Source: Corallococcus coralloides DSM 2259 (lineage in GTDB: Bacteria; Myxococcota; Myxococcia; Myxococcales; Myxococcaceae). From it: 64,000 nt of DNA. Of the stretch, positions 28,837 to 37,006 are shown piece by piece. The stretch is from contig NC_017030.1 of NCBI RefSeq assembly GCF_000255295.1, positions 7,352,328-7,416,327 on the forward strand, written 5' to 3'. The position numbers and the translations under genes are program-made. Numbering within the stretch: position 1 is the first letter of the stretch; each line of letters begins with the position of its first letter. A model generated the notes under the pieces. It ran no database searches. It saw nothing but the letters and a program-made list of their open reading frames with translations, and was not told the origin of the DNA.

Positions 28837-28854
28837 CTGACATACCGCTGTCAG
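28837..28854. promoter_or_regulatory. Perfect palindrome, probable operator of the WYL regulator
   Basis: The perfect inverted repeat CTGACA-N6-TGTCAG sits 12 bases upstream of the chosen start of the WYL gene, in the gap facing the polymerase gene. Position and symmetry suggest autoregulation by this dimeric helix-turn-helix protein. Binding is inferred. Confidence 0.5.
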
Positions 28855-28960
28855 CCGGGGGCCTCAAGCTGGCGCAAGAGCACCCGCGATGCGAAGCCCT
28901 TCCGACAGCGCCACGCCGCTCCTGTCCGCCCACCCTTGCGAAGCGGGCCCCCGCGCGCCT

Positions 28961-31510
28961 ATGAGCGCCAGGAGCAGCGCCCGCGCGCCGCGCCTTCCGT
29001 CCCCCGAGTCCCCGCCCATGGTCCCGCCACCCCATCCGCTGGAGGACGAGTGGTTGTGGGGATGGGACCCCACGCCGGGCATCGTGTCCGTGTGGGCGGA
29101 GCCGGACGGGCGCGCCTTCATCTGGAAGCGGCAGCCGGGCACGCACGCGCGGCTGCGCGAGGACGCGAGGTACCGGCCCTGGGTGCTGCTCGCGTCGCTC
29201 CAGGACCTGGAGCACCTGGGGGACGCGCTCCGCCCGGAAGGCCTGCCGCCGGTACCGCCCGTGCCAGGAGCCGTGACGTACCGGGAGCTGGAGGGGCCCG
29301 GCGCGCTGCGCTTCCTCGTCAGCGCGGAGGACGGCCGCGCGCTGGCGTCCGCGGTGCTCAAGGGCGCATCGAAGCGGTTGGACCAACGCGTGGGCCACCT
29401 GCGCGACCTGGGCCCGGCCGCGGCGCTGGCGCTGCCTCCGGAGGAGCAGTACCTGGTGGCCACCGGCCGCACGTACTTCCGCGACCTGGTCTTCGACGAC
29501 CTGCGAAGGCTCCAGTTCGACCTGGAGACCACCGGCCTGGATCCATCCCGGGACCGCATCTTCCTCGTGGCGCTGAGGGACCCGGACGGCCGCTCGGAGA
29601 CGCTGGAGGTGACGGCGGACGGCGACGCGGGCGAGGCGGACCTCCTGCGCCGGCTGGTCGCGCGCATCCGCGAGGCCGACCCCGACGTGGTGGAGAACCA
29701 CAACCTGCACGGCTTCGACCTGCCCTTCCTGGACCAGCGCGCGAAGCGGCTGAACGTGCCGCTGGCGCTGGGCCGCGCGGGGCTGCCGGGCCTGCGCCAC
29801 CGCCCCTCCGCGAGGGGCGCCGCGCTGAACCGGGGGCCCGGAGGCCGTGACGCGGACGCCATGCGCCGCGCGCGCTACACCGTCCCCGGCCGCGAGTTCA
29901 TCGACACGCTGGACGCCGTGCGCCGCCACGACTTCGCCGCCCGCGACCTGCCCGGCCACGGACTCAAGGCGGTGGCGCGGCACCTGGGCCTGTCCGGGCC
30001 GGACCGCGAGCTCATCCCCGGCGCGCGCATCCACGAGGTCTTCCTGAAGGACCCGGAGCGCGTGCGCCGCTACGCGCGAGAGGACGTGACGGAGGCCGCG
30101 GGGCTGGCGCACCTCTTGGGCGGCGCGGCGTTCGCGCTCGCGCGCATGGCCCCCCGGCGCTACGAGCGGCTGGCGGACGCGGGCCCGGCGACGGGCGTGT
30201 TGGATCCGCTGATGGTGCGCGCCTACGTGCGCTCGGGCGCGGCGCTGCCGGCGCACGAATCCGGCGACGGCACGTCCCACAGCGGCGCGGCGCTGCACCT
30301 GTTCGCCACCGGCGTCGCGCGCCACATCGTGAAGGCGGACGTGGCCAGCCTCTACCCGTCGCTGATGCGCCAGTACCGCATCGGGCCGAAGCGCGACCGG
30401 CTGAACGCGCTGCTCGCGATGGTGGACCGGCTGGTGGATCAGCGCCTGGACGCGAAGGCCCGGGCGAAGAAGGCCCCGCCCGGCTCCGCGGAGCGCCACA
30501 CGCACGAAGCCATCTCCGCGGCGATGAAGATCCTGATCAACTCCGCCTACGGCTACCTGGGCGCGGTGGGCCTCACCCGCTTCTCGGACGTGCACGCCGC
30601 CAACGAGGTGACGCGGCGCGGACGCGAGCTCCTGGGCCTGATGTGCCGCGAGCTGGCGCACCGGGGCGTGACGCTGCTGGAGGCCGACACGGACGGCGTC
30701 TACTTCGCGGTGCCGGAGGCCTGGACGGAGACCGACGAGCGCCGCGTGGTGTCGGAGGTCGCGGCCCTGCTGCCGCCGCGCGTGAAGCTGGAGTTCGACG
30801 GGCGCTACGCCGCCATGCTGTCGCACGAACCAAAGAACTACGCGCTCCAGCCCTACGCCGGGCCGCTGCTCCTGCGCGGCGTGGCCTTCCGCTCCAGCCG
30901 CGCGGAGCCCTATGGCGAGGACTTCCTGCGCCGCGCCCTCCAGCACCTCCTGGCCGGCGACGTGCGCGCCGTACGCGACACGTACGTGGACGCGGTGATG
31001 GCGCTCCGGCGGCGGCAGGTGCCCACCTTCGAGGTCTCCGCGCAGGTGCGGCTGACCAAGTCCCCCTCTCAGTACCTGGCCACGCGCAAGCAGCGCCGGG
31101 AGCTGCCCTACGAAGCACTGCTCACGAACGGCCGCGAGCACTGGTCCCTGGGCGAGCGTGTACGCATCTACCGCGCCACCGGCGGCCGCGCGGGCCTGCT
31201 CCCGGAAGCGCTCACCGAGGACGGAGAGCCCGCCCCGCGCCCCGCTCCGGGCGAGCCCACGGGCGACGACGCGCGCGACTACGACGTCGAGTACTACGTG
31301 CGCCTGCTCAAGGACTCGTTCGCGGCCCGGCTCGCGCGGGGCCTGGCCCCGGAGGACTTCGCGACGGTGTTCGCGGACCCCGACCAGCCCTCCCTCTTCA
31401 CCCCGTCCCTCGCGGACGCGCGGCCCGTGCTCACCGTCGTGAGAGCGCCCCGGGGCCCGGAGTTCGGTGAGGACGCGCAGGTGGTTGGAGCCCCGCCCTT
31501 CTCACCGTGA
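28961..31510 (+). CDS. Family B DNA polymerase
   Basis: An 849-residue polymerase. The 3'-5' exonuclease domain has Exo I FDLETTGL (D187/E189), Exo II-like VENHNLHGFDLPFL and a late RRYAREDV (Exo III-type). Polymerase motif A is ADVASLYPSLM (D460), motif B is KILINSAYGYLG and motif C is DTDGVY (D576/D578). It is Pol II-like and somewhat longer than the archaeal-type minimum. No sliding-clamp loader, primase or helicase lies nearby, so a repair or translesion role is more likely than main replication. The start is uncertain: ATG at 28961 is used, with ATGs at 28889 and 29018 in frame and no clear ribosome site at any. Confidence 0.88.
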   Translation: MSARSSARAPRLPSPESPPMVPPPHPLEDEWLWGWDPTPGIVSVWAEPDGRAFIWKRQPGTHARLREDARYRPWVLLASLQDLEHLGDALRPEGLPPVPPVPGAVTYRELEGPGALRFLVSAEDGRALASAVLKGASKRLDQRVGHLRDLGPAAALALPPEEQYLVATGRTYFRDLVFDDLRRLQFDLETTGLDPSRDRIFLVALRDPDGRSETLEVTADGDAGEADLLRRLVARIREADPDVVENHNLHGFDLPFLDQRAKRLNVPLALGRAGLPGLRHRPSARGAALNRGPGGRDADAMRRARYTVPGREFIDTLDAVRRHDFAARDLPGHGLKAVARHLGLSGPDRELIPGARIHEVFLKDPERVRRYAREDVTEAAGLAHLLGGAAFALARMAPRRYERLADAGPATGVLDPLMVRAYVRSGAALPAHESGDGTSHSGAALHLFATGVARHIVKADVASLYPSLMRQYRIGPKRDRLNALLAMVDRLVDQRLDAKARAKKAPPGSAERHTHEAISAAMKILINSAYGYLGAVGLTRFSDVHAANEVTRRGRELLGLMCRELAHRGVTLLEADTDGVYFAVPEAWTETDERRVVSEVAALLPPRVKLEFDGRYAAMLSHEPKNYALQPYAGPLLLRGVAFRSSRAEPYGEDFLRRALQHLLAGDVRAVRDTYVDAVMALRRRQVPTFEVSAQVRLTKSPSQYLATRKQRRELPYEALLTNGREHWSLGERVRIYRATGGRAGLLPEALTEDGEPAPRPAPGEPTGDDARDYDVEYYVRLLKDSFAARLARGLAPEDFATVFADPDQPSLFTPSLADARPVLTVVRAPRGPEFGEDAQVVGAPPFSP

Positions 31511-31525
31511 CTGGAACCCTGCCGT

Positions 31526-31542
31526 GTCCCGGTTCGTCCGGG
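31526..31542 (+). terminator. Terminator-like hairpin after the DNA polymerase gene
   Basis: TCCCGG-TTCGT-CCGGGA, a 6-bp GC stem 15 bases past the stop, with no T-tract. Confidence 0.3.
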
Positions 31543-31580
31543 AGTCAGTGGGAGGCTTCTGCTACGTTGCGTCAACTTCG

Positions 31581-33134
31581 ATGGTCTTCTCGTTGATGAA
31601 GCGTCTCCCGCCGCGCGCGCTGGTGGTTCCCGGCACCGTGGCCCTGCTGCTCCTGCTTCCCTGGCTCATCTACTGGAGCGCGGTCATCCACCGGTATGGC
31701 CTGCGTGACGACTACGCCATCCTGCGCGAGGCGCGCGAGGAGCCGGGGAAGATCCTCCGCGTCTGTGCGTCTCAGGGCCGCCCGCTCTACGGCTGGATGT
31801 TGGAGCTGTCCGCGAAGGCGGCCGGCGGCATCGACGGGCTGATGGGGCTGCGCCTCATGGGCGTGGCGGGCCTGGGGGTGCTCGCGGCGGCGGTGTTCCT
31901 GCTCTTGCGCAAGGAGGGCTGGAGGCCGGGCTCCGCCGCGCTGCTGGCGGGGTTCCTCACGGTGACGCCATCCGCGCAGGTCATCGCCAACTGGAGCATC
32001 TGCTGGCCGCAGGCCCTGGCGCTGATGCTGGGCCTGGGCGCGTTCGCCTTCGCCCGCCGCGCCATCGGTCCGCCGGGCGCGGAGGCACAGGTCCGGTGGC
32101 CGTACGCGCTGGCGGCGGTGGGCACCATGGCCAGCGCGACGCTCATCTATCAGGTGAGCGGCCTGTTCTCCGCGGTGCTGCTGGCGGCCTCGCTGGTGGT
32201 GCACCGCGACGTGTCACTGAAGGACACCGCGCGCTGGATGCTCAAGCACCTGCTGGTGATGGGCGCGGGCCTGGCGCTCGCGTACGCCGTCACCCAGGTG
32301 CTGTTCAAGACGGGCGTCTTTCCGCCTTCACCCCGGCTCAGCTTCGAGAAGCACTGGGTGGACAAGACCGTCTGGGCGCTCACCCACGTGTTCCCCAACG
32401 CGCTCGCGCTGTCCGCGCTCAACGAGGCGCCGGTGGGCGACATGGACGGCTACCGGGCCATGGTGGTGCTGACGCTGACGCTCCTGGGCATGGGCATCGC
32501 GGTGGAGGGGCGCCGCTCGGGGCTTGGGGGCGTGGGGCGCTGGCTGCTGGCGCTGGTGACGCTGTCGGGCGCGGCGTACTCGGTGAGCTTCCTCGCCGGG
32601 GAGCGGTGGCCCACCTACCGCACGCTCAACGCGCTCACGGGCGTCTGGGCCGTGTTCTTCGCCGCGTCGCTGGTGAACCTGGGCACCATCTGGCCCAGGC
32701 ATGGCCCGCGCATGGCCACGGGCCTGCTCACCGCGTTCGTGGCCTTCAGCGCCCTGCTCGCGCACGAGCAGTCGCTGGAGCTGTTCGCCCTGCCCCAGGG
32801 CCGGGAGCTGGCGGTGATGGAGCAGGGCGCGAGCCTCGTCGTCCCGGACAGGCAGCCGCGCGTCTTCGTCCTCACCGCGAAGCAGTCGGACTCCACCGCG
32901 CCCTTCCACTACCTGGACGAGTTCGGCTCCGTCTCCGTGGACGCGGAGTGGGTGGCCAAGGAGATGCTCAAGGCCCTGGTGAAGGAGCGCTTCCCCCGCG
33001 AGCGCGACGTGAGCGGCCTCTACCGCTTCGCCGCCGGCCCCGTCGCCCCGGAGCCGCGCAACTACGACATCCTCATCGACATGCGCCGCCAGCACGTGAG
33101 CGCCGTGAGCCCCATCCTCCAGAAGCCCCGCTAG
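31581..33134 (+). CDS. Polytopic membrane protein, GtrII-like glycosyltransferase candidate
   Basis: A 517-residue protein with about ten hydrophobic segments and a soluble C-terminal tail of about 100 residues. After the first membrane segment come YGLRDDYAILREA and, 30 residues on, GRPLYGWMLEL. That pairing of an acidic DD motif with GRPL is typical of GtrII-type lipid-linked glucosyltransferases, which decorate cell-surface polysaccharide. The match is to a motif pattern only. The start is ATG at 31581; ATG 31596 is also possible. It stands alone between the polymerase gene and the MdcG-like gene. Confidence 0.7.
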   Translation: MVFSLMKRLPPRALVVPGTVALLLLLPWLIYWSAVIHRYGLRDDYAILREAREEPGKILRVCASQGRPLYGWMLELSAKAAGGIDGLMGLRLMGVAGLGVLAAAVFLLLRKEGWRPGSAALLAGFLTVTPSAQVIANWSICWPQALALMLGLGAFAFARRAIGPPGAEAQVRWPYALAAVGTMASATLIYQVSGLFSAVLLAASLVVHRDVSLKDTARWMLKHLLVMGAGLALAYAVTQVLFKTGVFPPSPRLSFEKHWVDKTVWALTHVFPNALALSALNEAPVGDMDGYRAMVVLTLTLLGMGIAVEGRRSGLGGVGRWLLALVTLSGAAYSVSFLAGERWPTYRTLNALTGVWAVFFAASLVNLGTIWPRHGPRMATGLLTAFVAFSALLAHEQSLELFALPQGRELAVMEQGASLVVPDRQPRVFVLTAKQSDSTAPFHYLDEFGSVSVDAEWVAKEMLKALVKERFPRERDVSGLYRFAAGPVAPEPRNYDILIDMRRQHVSAVSPILQKPR

Positions 33135-33156
33135 CGCCCCGCGCGGCAGGGGAATC

Positions 33157-33172
33157 TCAGGGAAATCCCTGA
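33157..33172 (+). terminator. Short hairpin after the GtrII-like gene
   Basis: TCAGGG-AAAT-CCCTGA is a perfect 6-bp inverted repeat 22 bases after the stop. It could be a weak terminator or a protein site. The rest of 33135-33392 shows no gene. Confidence 0.3.
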
Positions 33173-33392
33173 TGCGTGCGCTCGGCTCCCACCCGGATTT
33201 CCGGGGAGATTCACGCGTCCGCGAGCAACCGGCACGGGCCGGTGCAGGATCGCTCCCACCGGCGGCGTGAATCCGGGTAATGAATCGAGGAGTGAGCTCC
33301 ACCGCTTCCGCTTCCGCATGTCCCGGGGGCAGCCCCGTCCCGCGTCGCGGAAGCGAGCCCGGCGTCCCGCTGGCGGCAGGAGATGGCCGCTG

Positions 33393-34052
33393 ATGGGCGG
33401 TGAACGTCCGGTGCGGCATGACTGGGTGTACCTGGGCGACCACTGGGCGGAAGCCCTGCGCTCTCCCTTGATCCCGGACGTCCTCGTGCACGTCACGGCG
33501 TGGCGGGCTCAAGGCCGGCCCTTCGCCGTCGCCCGCCAGGACCTGCCGGACCGGGAGGACGACCTGCGGCTGGGGCTCACCCTGCCCGACCGCCGCCACC
33601 TGTCGCTGCACGTGGCGCTGTCCGCCGTGGAGCGCCACCTGCCGCCGCCCACGGTGCAGGAGGTACGCGCCACGGCCCCCGCGGCCTGGGGCCCCGCCCT
33701 GGACGACGTCATCGCCCTGGGCAGCGCGCTGGATTTGACGGTGGGTGTGTTCGGTTCGCTGGCCTGGCAGCACCGCTCGGGCGTGCCCTTCTTGCGGCCG
33801 CTGTCGGACGTGGACCTGCTGTTCTCCCCCGCGCGCTGGTCGGACGTGGAGCGGCTGCTGTTCGGGCTGGAAGCAGTGTCCCGGCGCCACTCGGTGGTGC
33901 GCCTGGACGGCGAGGTGCTGATGCCAGACGGCGGCGCCGTGTCCTGGCGCGAGCTCGCGCTGGAGCCCGAGCGCATCTGGGTCACCGGCCCCCGCGGCGC
34001 CAGCCCCCGCACGCTCCGCGAGCTGCGCGGCCTCTTCCCCTCCGAGTCCTGA
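33393..34052 (+). CDS. mdcG: MdcG-like phosphoribosyl-dephospho-CoA transferase
   Basis: A 219-residue protein resembling malonate decarboxylase holo-ACP synthase. MdcG attaches the 2'-(5''-phosphoribosyl)-3'-dephospho-CoA group to the decarboxylase's acyl carrier protein. The N-terminal RHDWVYL matches the family start. The nucleotidyltransferase site is GVFGSLAWQ followed by PLSDVDLLF (G-S and D-x-D). Length fits the family. The ATG at 33393 has AGGAG about 10 bases upstream; longer in-frame starts give a non-conserved, arginine-rich extension. No malonate decarboxylase gene is in the window. It lies just upstream of the aryl polyene operon on the same strand, separated by 346 bases. Confidence 0.75.
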   Translation: MGGERPVRHDWVYLGDHWAEALRSPLIPDVLVHVTAWRAQGRPFAVARQDLPDREDDLRLGLTLPDRRHLSLHVALSAVERHLPPPTVQEVRATAPAAWGPALDDVIALGSALDLTVGVFGSLAWQHRSGVPFLRPLSDVDLLFSPARWSDVERLLFGLEAVSRRHSVVRLDGEVLMPDGGAVSWRELALEPERIWVTGPRGASPRTLRELRGLFPSES

Positions 34053-34334
34053 AACGCGCGGGGGAAGCACGCGCCGCGTGAATATGCGCGCCCGCCGCCA
34101 CGTCACGCAGGCCACCGTCACAACCCGTTTCCACCGCCCATTTCGAATGACTCGCGGGGCCTTTCACGCACCGCGCGACACACGGGCGCGCCCTCTCCCT
34201 GGACAAACCCGGAAGAACGTGAAGGTCGAGGCCCCCTTGCGTCTTTCATCAACAAGAACGTGGGCTTGCAACGAACGCAGGGCAGGCGGCGGGGCGGGCT
34301 CCTGGCGCCCGGCCCGCTCGGGCCAGACGCCCAA

Positions 34335-34363
34335 TTGTCACCCTGTGAATGGTTTGGTAAAGG
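34335..34363 (+). promoter_or_regulatory. Candidate promoter of the aryl polyene operon
   Basis: TTGTCA (34335-34340), a 17-base spacer and TAAAGG (34358-34363) lie 35 bases before the first ATG of the cluster. The 346-base gap 34053-34398 is AT-richer than its surroundings near this site and holds no convincing gene; reading frames through it have poor codon bias. A second, unseen promoter or regulator site is possible. Confidence 0.45.
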
Positions 34364-34398
34364 TTGTCTTTGGGGGCGATTGGGGCCTCTCCGTCACA

Positions 34399-35139
34399 AT
34401 GATGGGATTCTCCGTACAGCGCTGGGCCGCCTGGGCCCCCGGACTCGTCAATCCTGCTTCCTGGGAAACGTGGCTCGCGACCCCGCATCCGCTCCCCGCG
34501 GAAGGCACGCCAGCGCTCGCGGCGATGCCCGCGATGATGCGCCGCCGGGTGGATCGGCTGGGCCGCATCGCGTTGCAGGCGGCCTATGACGCGCACGTGG
34601 ACGCGCCGGACGCGCCCGTCATCTTCGCATCGCGTTATGGGGACCTGGGCCGCTCGGTGGAGCTGCTCACGCAGCTGGCGCGCTCGGAGCCGCTGTCGCC
34701 CACCTCCTTCAGCCTGTCGGTGCACAACGCCATCGGCGCGCTCTACTCCATCGCGCGCGGGGACACGTCCGCCTACGCCGCCATCGCCGCGGGCGAAGAG
34801 ACGGTGGAGGCCGCGTTCACGGAGGCCTGTGGCCTGCTGTCCGACGGAGTCCCCCGGGTGCTGGTCGTCGTCTATGACGAGCCCGTGCCCACGCCGTGGG
34901 AACACTTCTCCCGGGACGTGGCGTTTCCCCACGCATGGGCCTGCCTCCTCTCCGCCAGCACCGGCGCGGACGCCATCCACCTGGACTGCGCGGACAGCGC
35001 CCCAGACTCGCCCGTCGCGGCGGCGGAACCGACGGACCTCCCGGCGGACCTGCGTGCCCTGCGCTTCCTCGTTTCCGGCGCCTCGCGGTGGGAGCACGCG
35101 GCGGGCGGCCGGTGTTGGCGGTGGGCGCGCCATGCTTGA
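34399..35139 (+). CDS. Ketosynthase-like chain-length factor of the aryl polyene pathway (ApeC-like)
   Basis: A 246-residue truncated ketosynthase homologue of the Ketoacyl-synt_2 type. It starts MMGFSVQRWAAWAPGL and carries the family block FASRYGDLGRSVELL, PLSPTSFSLSVHNAIGALYSI. There is no active-site cysteine in the TxCSSS position, as expected for a chain-length factor. In characterised APE systems (E. coli ApeO:ApeC) this subunit pairs with an active ketosynthase to elongate the polyene. It is the first gene of the operon, and its 3' end overlaps the next start. The start is ATG 34399 or 34402, with a weak ribosome site. Confidence 0.85.
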   Translation: MMGFSVQRWAAWAPGLVNPASWETWLATPHPLPAEGTPALAAMPAMMRRRVDRLGRIALQAAYDAHVDAPDAPVIFASRYGDLGRSVELLTQLARSEPLSPTSFSLSVHNAIGALYSIARGDTSAYAAIAAGEETVEAAFTEACGLLSDGVPRVLVVVYDEPVPTPWEHFSRDVAFPHAWACLLSASTGADAIHLDCADSAPDSPVAAAEPTDLPADLRALRFLVSGASRWEHAAGGRCWRWARHA

Positions 35140-35911
35140 GAAGCTCGACCGGCCGTGGCGCATCTTCGCCACCGGGTTGTCCTTCGCCACCTTCGGGCTG
35201 GGGGGGCTGGCGCTGCGGCTCCTCTACTTCCCGCTGCTCATGCTCTTCGTGCGCGAACCGAAGCGGCAGCAGCGGCTGGCGCGGCTCGCGGTGCACTACA
35301 CGTTCCGCTTCTTCATCGGCTACATGCGCGCCCTGGGCGTGCTGCGCTACGAGCTGCAAGGCGTGGAGAAGCTGTCGCGCTCCGGGCTGCTCATCCTGGC
35401 CAACCACCCGTCGCTCATCGACGTGGTGTTCCTCGTCTCGCTGGTCCCCAACGCGGACTGCGTGGTGAAGGCGAGCCTGGCGAACAACCCGTTCATGCGC
35501 GGCCCCATCCGGGCGACGCGCTACCTGTGCAACGACTCCGGGCCCGGGCTCATCCAGGACTGCATCGCGTCCGTGAAGGCCGGCAACAACCTCATCATCT
35601 TCCCGGAGGGCTCGCGCACGCCGCTCGACGGGACCATGCAGCTGCAGCGCGGCGCCGCCAACATCGCGGTGCGCGGCCCCTGCGACATCACGCCCGTCAT
35701 CATCCATTGCGCGCCGCGGGGCCTCACCAAGGGCATGCCCTGGTGGAAGGTGCCGGAGCGGCCCATGCACTACGTCATCCGCGTGGAGGACGACATCCAC
35801 GTGCCGGCCCAGGACGCGGACGCGGGCGAGGCGGCGAAGGCCGCGCGCCAGCTCACCACCCGTTTGCACGACCATTTCTCCAGGGGGAGCCAGGAACATG
35901 TTGGAGCTTGA
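35132..35911 (+). CDS. PlsC-like 1-acyl-glycerol-3-phosphate-type acyltransferase
   Basis: A 259-residue membrane-associated acyltransferase. It has a hydrophobic N-terminal segment (about 12-38), the catalytic motif NHPSLID (the NHx4D type of the LPLAT family), and FPEGSRT and VIIHCAPRG downstream. In aryl polyene clusters an acyltransferase of this kind (ApeD-like) is thought to join the polyene chain to the glycerolipid or sugar anchor. Its ATG lies within the last codons of the chain-length factor, and its end overlaps the first ACP gene by 14 bases. Confidence 0.85.
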   Translation: MLEKLDRPWRIFATGLSFATFGLGGLALRLLYFPLLMLFVREPKRQQRLARLAVHYTFRFFIGYMRALGVLRYELQGVEKLSRSGLLILANHPSLIDVVFLVSLVPNADCVVKASLANNPFMRGPIRATRYLCNDSGPGLIQDCIASVKAGNNLIIFPEGSRTPLDGTMQLQRGAANIAVRGPCDITPVIIHCAPRGLTKGMPWWKVPERPMHYVIRVEDDIHVPAQDADAGEAAKAARQLTTRLHDHFSRGSQEHVGA

Positions 35912-36161
35912 GCAGGAAATAAAGCGGCTGGTCATCGACACGTTGAACCTCGAGGACCTCAAGCCGGACGACATCGATCCGGCGGCGCCGCTGTTCGTCG
36001 AAGGGCTGGGGCTGGACTCCATCGACGCCCTCGAGCTCGGCCTCGCGTTGCAGAAGTCCTATGGCGTCGTGCTGGCGAGCGACTCCAAGGAGAATCGCCG
36101 CCACTTCGCAAGTGTTCGGGCGCTCGCGGACTTCGTCAGCACCCACCGCACCCGTTCCTAA
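35898..36161 (+). CDS. Acyl carrier protein 1 of the aryl polyene pathway
   Basis: An 87-residue ACP with the phosphopantetheine site LGLDSIDALEL (S41). In characterised systems two ACPs (ApeE and ApeF types) carry starter and growing chain. The start overlaps the acyltransferase 3' end. The protein is acidic and helical, as usual, with a slightly unusual insertion SDSKENRRHF in the third helix region. Confidence 0.9.
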   Translation: MLELEQEIKRLVIDTLNLEDLKPDDIDPAAPLFVEGLGLDSIDALELGLALQKSYGVVLASDSKENRRHFASVRALADFVSTHRTRS

Positions 36162-36197
36162 GCAGCCCCGTTCAAAACCAAAGCGAGGACTCACCCC

Positions 36198-36458
36198 ATG
36201 ACCAAGCACGAGCTGTTCGAGCGCCTGAGCGCCATCCTCCAGGAAACCTTCGACATCGAGCCGGCCCGCATCGTCCCGGAGGCGCGGCTGCACGACGACC
36301 TCGACATCGACAGCATTGACGCCATCGACCTGCTGGTGCGCCTGAAGCCGGTGACGGGCCAGCGCGTTCCGCCGGAAGTCTTCCGCTCCGTGCGCACCAT
36401 CCAGGACGTGGTGGACGCGCTGTACGGTCTGCTCGGCAGCGACTCCGCCGCGGCGTGA
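36198..36458 (+). CDS. Acyl carrier protein 2 of the aryl polyene pathway
   Basis: An 86-residue ACP with phosphopantetheine site LDIDSIDAIDLL (S39). It is separated from ACP 1 by 36 bases and overlaps the membrane protein gene downstream. Both ACPs need a phosphopantetheinyl transferase, but none is encoded in the window. Confidence 0.9.
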   Translation: MTKHELFERLSAILQETFDIEPARIVPEARLHDDLDIDSIDAIDLLVRLKPVTGQRVPPEVFRSVRTIQDVVDALYGLLGSDSAAA

Positions 36459-37006
36459 AGCGTCTGCGTCCGGTGCTGTTGGGGCTCTTGAGCCTCGCCT
36501 ACCCGCCGCTCGTCTATCTGGGCCTGGGCCACTTCGAGCCCCGCTGGATGGCGCTGCCCCTGGCGGCCATGGCGGTGGTGCGCGCGGTGGCCACGCGGGA
36601 GAAGATGTGGCTCGCGGCCGCGGTGGGCGCGCTGGTGCTCGCGGGCTCCAGCATGCTGGGCAACAACGCCCTGCCCCTGAAGCTCTACCCGGTGCTGGTG
36701 AACGGGGTGCTCCTCGCCGTCTTCGCCACCAGCCTGGCCTATCCGCCCAGCGTGATTGAGCGGCTGGCGCGGCTTCGGGAGAAGGACCTGCCGCCGTCGG
36801 GCGTGGCCTACACGCGCCGGGTGACGCAGGTGTGGTGCGGCTTCTTCGTCTTCAACGGCGCGCTCGCGCTCTCCACGGCGCTCTTCGCGAGCGACGCGAC
36901 CTGGGCGCTCTACAACGGCCTCATCGCCTACGGCCTCATGGGCCTGCTGTTCGCGGGCGAGTGGGTGGTGCGGCAGCGGGTGCGCGCACGGCACGCCCAT
37001 GGTTGA
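36455..37006 (+). CDS. COG4648-type membrane protein (ApeG-like)
   Basis: A 183-residue integral membrane protein with about six hydrophobic segments. It has the family blocks LGNNALPLKLYPVLVNGVLLAVFATSL and PPSGVAYTRRVTQVWCGFFVFNG. Homologues occur almost only in aryl polyene and related clusters. Their role is not known, but location suggests assembly or transport of the pigment. The start is GTG, overlapping the ACP 2 stop (GTGA). Confidence 0.85.
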   Translation: MKRLRPVLLGLLSLAYPPLVYLGLGHFEPRWMALPLAAMAVVRAVATREKMWLAAAVGALVLAGSSMLGNNALPLKLYPVLVNGVLLAVFATSLAYPPSVIERLARLREKDLPPSGVAYTRRVTQVWCGFFVFNGALALSTALFASDATWALYNGLIAYGLMGLLFAGEWVVRQRVRARHAHG

